Below are positions 59,701 to 64,000 of a stretch of DNA of 64,000 nt, piece after piece (the first letter of the stretch is position 1; every line of letters starts with the position of its first letter). The DNA is from Imbricaverruca yamaguchii (lineage: Eukaryota > Arthropoda > Thecostraca > Neoverrucidae). The notes under the pieces are model-generated. The model did no database searches, had not been told where the DNA came from, and saw only the letters and a program-made list of their open reading frames with translations. The position numbers and the translations under genes are program-made. The DNA lies in contig JAOTOL010001438.1 in assembly GCA_034440575.1 (NCBI GenBank), positions 802,501 to 866,500 on the forward strand, read 5' to 3'.

Positions 59701-59737
59701 TCGGTCGATGGCAGTATCTCCGGCTTCTTTTGTCCGT
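56407..59737 (-). CDS. SMG8: SMG8, C-terminal part in four exons (5' part not found)
   Basis: Four minus-strand exons join in consistent phase and align, in order, to the last quarter of SMG8. SMG8 is the SMG9 partner that binds and restrains the SMG1 kinase in nonsense-mediated decay. Matches to human: EYLPGMLHSNCPKGLLPKFS, GTNYLMPWDI, FVGFEYE...GPDKVMKVMGS, NSDMPLY, LKPHYAQLMRLFVVVP and LWVLRFPYAY. The stop is the TGA at 56407-56409 (minus strand). About 750 upstream residues expected for a full-length protein (about 990 in human) were not recognised, and probably lie beyond 64000. The spacer that is rich in Pro and Ser in vertebrates is compact here. SMG8 converges on the plus-strand genes. 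Confidence 0.9.
57174..57354 (-). CDS. SMG8: SMG8 exon ([12 protein letters not shown])
   Basis: The exon encodes [20 protein letters not shown], then [19 protein letters not shown] and NSDMPLFF. Human has AFVGFEYEDSRGRRFMCSGP, then DKVMKVMGS and NSDMPLY. Acceptor ctgtttccag, donor GTGCAG/GTATGT, phase 2. The CP/CG residues add cysteines that vertebrates lack here. Confidence 0.92.
57812..57864 (+). repeat. TAAC-tailed motif (SMG8 intron)
   Basis: GGGGCGCAATATGACCACAG, then CAGTCGGCGCGCCCTAAAGC and CCTAATACCTAACTAACTG. Confidence 0.55.
58233..58314 (-). CDS. SMG8: SMG8 exon ([15 protein letters not shown])
   Basis: A short 82-base exon encoding [15 protein letters not shown] and a basic end (KRYIKRK), aligned to human GTNYLMPWDIVIRTRAE. 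Acceptor tttttag; donor AAAAG/GTCGGT. The donor is weak, but it is the only one before an in-frame TAG that gives the phase needed by the next exon. A stronger GTGAGG site lies 27 bases further on, beyond that stop. Confidence 0.82.
59568..59737 (-). CDS. SMG8: SMG8 exon (EYLDGM...GLSGFLQ)
   Basis: The exon encodes [19 protein letters not shown], then [18 protein letters not shown] and GLSGFLQ, aligned to VEYLPGMLHSNC and LLPKFSSWSLVKLG in human. Acceptor gcgctgcag, donor CTTCAG/GTAAGC, ending in phase 0. The 5' boundary is the most natural AG, but it rests on a poorly conserved stretch. Confidence 0.85.
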
Positions 59738-59870
59738 CTGCAGCGCACATGGATAGAACTTCATTGCAAAAGTGTGCCACCATCCGTCACTTGAAGCAAA
59801 ACGTGTACACTTGGCCAGTTATACCGCAGCATCATAGTCTAAGTATCCGACGGGGCTAACAAGAACTTAC

Positions 59871-60076
59871 CTTTCAATGGATTGTTACGCCCAAGAAATT
59901 GGCGTAAATATATGCCAGTGATGGACGTCTTTCTGATGCCTTTTCTGTACTGTGGATCAACTATCCAGGAGAATAATTCATGCAAATACATTCTCGTCAC
60001 GTGATCGATAATCCTTTTCATAACGATCGTCACACCTGCAGCAATGGATGGCCGGAAGGCCACGAATCTGATGGGC
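59871..60076 (-). CDS. Possible upstream exon, product not recognised
   Basis: An open stretch of about 68 codons (including MKRIIDHVTRMYLHELFSW) ends at a textbook donor (AAAG/GTAAGT). Its end phase fits the SMG8 exon that starts at 59737. A possible acceptor (gcgtcacag) ends just above 60076. I see no similarity to vertebrate SMG8, and chance open frames of this length are common in the window. It is either a divergent SMG8 exon or noncoding. Confidence 0.22.
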
Positions 60077-60535
60077 CTGTGACGCGCATTTGGAAGGGTT
60101 TATCGCAGAGATCAGGTGCACACCCGTTGACCGGTCCTTGACCAGCGTAACAGTTACGCAGAATCTGATGTAAATACGCATAGGATATGGCTGCGTGTGA
60201 AACTCTCATCACAGAATACTCTTCCGGTCAGCGAATGGGAGACGTGCAAGTGGCATGAACCCCCTGCTAATGCAACCATCAGTACATATGAAGGAAGAAC
60301 ACATAGCCTGTTAACAGATCTAATCCACGAATCAGCAAATCTGGCGGCACATATATTCAGTTAATTTCAGGGCAATAATGTTCAGGGCAACAATTCAATT
60401 AATCCCATTTGCTGTTCCATCACAACCAGCATACACATCGTGGCTCGCAGCATGCAGAACAAGTTAATAGCGCAATTTTGCTCGCTCTATTCCCACTTAT
60501 AGATACGCCCGTAACATTCACCATGTGGTGCTTAC

Positions 60536-60600
60536 CCAGATGCACCGACCGTTAACACATAGTCGGTGCACAAGTGAAAGTTGGCGGCGATGCAATCGGA
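60536..60600 (-). CDS. Possible small upstream exon, product not recognised
   Basis: A short open stretch reading SDCIAANFHLCTDYVLTVG ends at a good donor (CATCTGG/GTAAGC, phase 2). Its phase would fit the candidate exon at 59871-60076. No clear acceptor is seen at its upstream end and no protein family is recognised. Support is the donor and phase only. Confidence 0.15.
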
Positions 60601-61214
60601 GCGGCTTCCGTGGGTTATTGGTTATTGCTTAAAATAAAATCATCAGGTAGAAAACAGGTATTTAACAGGAGACACCATCCGACTCACTCATCGAATTCTG
60701 CGAAATTGCAACTACACAGTTCAGCAGTGTTCTCTGTGAAGCATTGAAGAGCCCCAGCGAAGCCCTTATTCTAACGCACATGCATCCAATGCCAAAGGAG
60801 AAGGCACTCGACAATTTCTGGTTTGGGAAGATGGTTATTGTCCACTACACATGCCATTTTACCCACAACCTGTTCTCATCCGGAAAACTGTTGAAGATAG
60901 CATAGATCCCGACTTTCCTGTACAGAGGGCTAGTCGTCTACAAACATCATGCGTGGCACCACAGACCATCCACGGACTGAGATGTTCCATTTTCAAGGGA
61001 TCCCACTTCTCCCATTTGAGAGCTCTATTTCCTCACGAATGAGCCTGATTTTTGTATGAGGGTACGAGGATTCTATGACGAGGTTAGCATGCGCTGACAT
61101 ATTCTGATCCAACTCACGGTATAAAATCGATTGGGAATGACACATATTCACCACCAAAGAGGCTTCAAAGGATTGGTAGGTGCGACTCTACGCTAAATCT
61201 CTACGACCCAAGTT

Positions 61215-61392
61215 AAATCTGGAGGGATCTGCCCGGATTGGATTGTGGCTTTACGACGCACTCAGCAGCGAGGCCATATGGCGTCGCCTGCCTCTCACCC
61301 TGGCAGGAACGGCGGGCATCGCGGGGAATCGAACCCCGTACCTCTGGCTTGCCTCTCAGACGCTCAGCTTAACTGAGCTACCGACGCCCCAC
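61215..61392 (-). mobile_element. tRNA-derived SINE with near-complete tRNA head
   Basis: On the minus strand it begins GGGCGTCGGTAGCTCAGTTA and has the T-arm CGGGGTTCGATTCCCCG. The 7-base ends GGGCGTC and GATGCCC can pair. The D-arm spacing and the anticodon stem are irregular, and the SINE body follows (GGCGACGCCATATGG, GTCGTAAAGCC). It is therefore a SINE head rather than a working tRNA. Confidence 0.7.
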
Positions 61393-61559
61393 TAAATCTG
61401 GAGGGCACTGATGAAATGGAGTCAATATCGGGAGGGCGATGGTGCATGGAAAGTGCATACGGCGACCCCACTGAATCACCGAAATGACACCTCTGGTGGC
61501 CAGATCGCCTGACGATCAGCTGAAACCCAGCGTCGGGAGTGATGTGGTGTTTGCCTGTT

Positions 61560-61732
61560 TGTTTATCGGGTGATTCACGACGCACTATGCACATTCACAG
61601 CTAATGGCGCCGGACACACTGTTTCGTCGGTGGTTCGCGGGACCGGAAAATGTGCCGAGCGGTGCGAGTGTCATACCTGGGACCTTTGGCACACAGAGCT
61701 CAACACTTTGACTGATCGGCCACCGCCGCCCC
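61560..61732 (-). mobile_element. Second SINE family, copy 3
   Basis: Same body as the copies at 43300 and 52880 (GAAACAGTGTGTCCGGCGCC, GTGCGTCGTGAATCACCC) with a tRNA-like head at the high-coordinate end. It borders the compound satellite that begins near 61750. Confidence 0.72.
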
Positions 61733-61839
61733 GGAGTGGTGTGGTGAGTCGCTCACCTTTCCTCAGTGTGAGTGAGATGTCGGAGGGGCTGCCGTCTGCG
61801 TCGCCGCTCCTGCTCGCCACGTCGGCGTCACCCTGGCCT

Positions 61840-63125
61840 GCCGACACAGACGCAGACACTGACACTGACACCGATACTGACACCGACACGGCGCAGTAGG
61901 CCAACGCCTGACACCGTCATCACCGGCTGACAGACACTGATACTGATACCGACACCGACAGAGCGCAGTAGGCCGGCGCCTGTGTCCCGCCACTGCCGCC
62001 GCCTGACACCGTCATCACCGGCCGACAGACACTGACACTGACACCGACACGGCGCAGTAGGCCGGCGCCTGTGTCCCGCCACTGCCGCCGCCATCATCCC
62101 GCCTGAACTGACACGGCGCAGTAGGCCGGCGCCTGTGTCCCGCCACTGCCGCCGCCTGACACCGTCATCACCGGCTGACAGACACTGACACTGACACTGA
62201 CACCGACACGGCGCAGTAGGCCGGCGCCTGTGTCCCGCCACTGCCGCTGCCTGACACCGTCATCACCGGCCGAAGACACGAACTGAACCGAAGGGAGAGG
62301 GGCTGACCGTATCACCGGTGAAGACACTGATACTGATACCGACACCGACAGAGCGCAGTAGGCCGGCGCCTGTGTCCCGCCACGCCCTTGACACCGCCAT
62401 CACCGGCTCACAACGGCTGACACCGACACGGCGAGGGGCGGGGCTCTGACTCTGACACTGACACCGACACGGCGCAGTAGGCCGGCGCCTGACACCGTCA
62501 TCGCCGGCTGCCGACCTGACTCTGCCGACACGGCGAGTGCGAGCTGTCCCCTCCGACACCGTCATCACCGGCTGACAGACACTGACACTGACACTGACAC
62601 GGCGCAGTAAGCCGACGCTTGTGTCCCGCCACTGCCGCCGCCTGACACCGTCATCACTGGCTGACAGACACTGACTCTGACACTGACACGGCGCAGTAGG
62701 CCGGCGCCTGTGTCCCGCCACTGCCGCCGCCTGACACCGTCATCACCGGCTGACAGACACTGACACTGACACTGAACCGACGCAGTAGGTTCGCCCTGCC
62801 GCACACCGGCTGACAGACACTCACTGACTCCTGCCACTCCCCCACACCTCATCACGAACTGACACCGACACGGCGCAGTAGGCCGGCGCCTGTGTCCCGC
62901 CTGCCGTTCACCGGCCGACAGACACTGACACTGACACCGACACGGCGCAGTAGGCCGGCGCCTGACACCGTCATCACCGGCTGACAGACACTGATACTGA
63001 TACCGACACCGACAGAGCGCAGTAGGCCGGCGCCTGTGTCCCGCCACTGCCGCCGCCTGACACCGCCATCACCGGCTGACAGAAACTGACTCTGACACCG
63101 ACACGCCCCGTCGTCACCGGCTGGC
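61840..63125. repeat. Compound GC-rich satellite, about 95-bp units
   Basis: A dozen units with the order GACACTGACACCGACACGGC, GCAGTAGGCCGGCGCCTGTG, TCCCGCCACTGCCGCCGCC and TGACACCGTCATCACCGGC, with internal slippage of GACACT/GACACC hexamers. Many small deletions occur between 62270 and 62900. Confidence 0.93.
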
Positions 63126-63129
63126 ACAG

Positions 63130-64000
63130 TGCACACTACACGACCTGTAGTGTGCAACTGTGCAACTGTGCAACCCTCCCCTGCGGTGAGGTCAGTTGAG
63201 CTGGTGTCCAGACGATGACATATTTACTGTCGATTTTCGCGCATTTTCCCCCTTTCTCTCATTATAAGCTATGGTACAGCACAACCTTTATCCGGGGAAG
63301 GCTAGCCAAGTTCCAGCTGGGTGAGGCGTAGAGCAGTAAGCGTATCTACACTTAGTTGCCATATTCAACCAGTGAGGGAGCTGCTCTTCAAAAGGAAGCT
63401 TACTGGCTTTCTATCCATCCAAAATGGTATGTCAATCCAAAGAGGTCACGCACGGTCACCGGAAGTCACGAAAAGTCGCATAGCAAAGGTTGACACGGGG
63501 CCACATGAGAAAATTGGTAAGATCGCTTCTTTGACATTGCGATTAACAGCAACCATTAGCGCAATATCACGAGGGATAGGTTGCACACAACGATACATAC
63601 TATCACTAATATTGCACCAAACGAGAAATCGTATCGAAAAAGCGGCAGTGCGGCATAAAATACCCCCAACGAGCCATGCTGCTTCCAGCAAGCTAACAAT
63701 GTCATGATGAGTCAATAAAGCAACAACCGCTGATCCGAATTTGAGGAAGACAATACAATTCAGGCATGCCATCCCATCTTAAGAACTATTTGTTTTTTCC
63801 TTAAGCGTTTGATGGTTAGCACAAAACAACAGGAACATACATGATCCAATTACCTTTTGATTCATCTTATAGAATAAACGAGAAGATGGTATCTTTTAAC
63901 CTGAAACTATCCGGCTATCCGGACGGTCTAGCCAGACCTCAGAAGCACCAGCGGCAACGGATAGTAGGGCAGTAGGTAGTACGGCGGTGGGTAGCACGGC
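63130..64000. other. No gene seen at the right edge
   Basis: Average composition, short frames only. Upstream SMG8 exons are expected further right. Confidence 0.5.

Noticed and set aside
61300..61392. A functional tRNA gene on the minus strand
   Set aside because: The acceptor ends can pair, but the D-arm spacing is too long, the anticodon stem has a mismatch with an eight-base loop, and a SINE body follows.

Overview
This is nuclear genomic DNA from a metazoan, most likely an invertebrate and plausibly an arthropod or crustacean. Its genes are split by GT-AG introns, it carries tRNA-headed SINEs and a MITE, and it is very rich in tandem repeats. The XPR1 protein (with [12 protein letters not shown] and [13 protein letters not shown]) reads like an invertebrate orthologue. 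The species cannot be fixed from the sequence.

Two genes are identified with confidence. A complete XPR1 phosphate exporter (SPX plus EXS) runs on the plus strand from 21516 to 44213 in 13 coding exons. All junction phases agree, and the spliced model is 2118 bases, or 705 residues. The last four exons of SMG8, a regulator of the SMG1 kinase in nonsense-mediated decay, lie on the minus strand from 59737 down to 56407. Its N-terminal two thirds was not found and probably lies beyond the right edge. A further coding-looking terminal exon on the plus strand (53102-53316) has no recognised product. Two weak upstream exon candidates on the minus strand (59871-60076 and about 60536-60600) agree in phase with SMG8 but do not resemble it.

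Layout: 1-21487 has no recognisable protein-coding exon. It holds a 1.35-kb hexanucleotide array (2430-3780), minisatellites at 5190, 9950 and 15870, a 383-bp MITE (7738-8120), and an AT-rich, CpG-poor block (about 11200-14900). 21488-44213 is XPR1, whose introns are crowded with minisatellites. 44214-53100 is downstream sequence dominated by repeats. 53102-53316 is the orphan exon, followed at once by a 42-bp array. 56407-59737 is the SMG8 C-terminal part. 61750-63130 is a GC-rich compound satellite.

The most unusual feature is the relation between the tandem repeats and XPR1 splice junctions. The 3' splice site of the last exon is the final member of a 36-bp array that repeats the same CCGTCCGCAG/AT junction twelve times upstream, in register with the reading frame. 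The exon 6 donor is also copied into its intron, with a 20-base exact copy 231 bp downstream. The exon 11 acceptor has three acceptor-like copies within 100 bases. Other arrays abut exon 5 on both sides. These look like minisatellites seeded from exon-intron boundaries, and they could generate alternative C-terminal tails. Whether they are used cannot be decided without RNA data.
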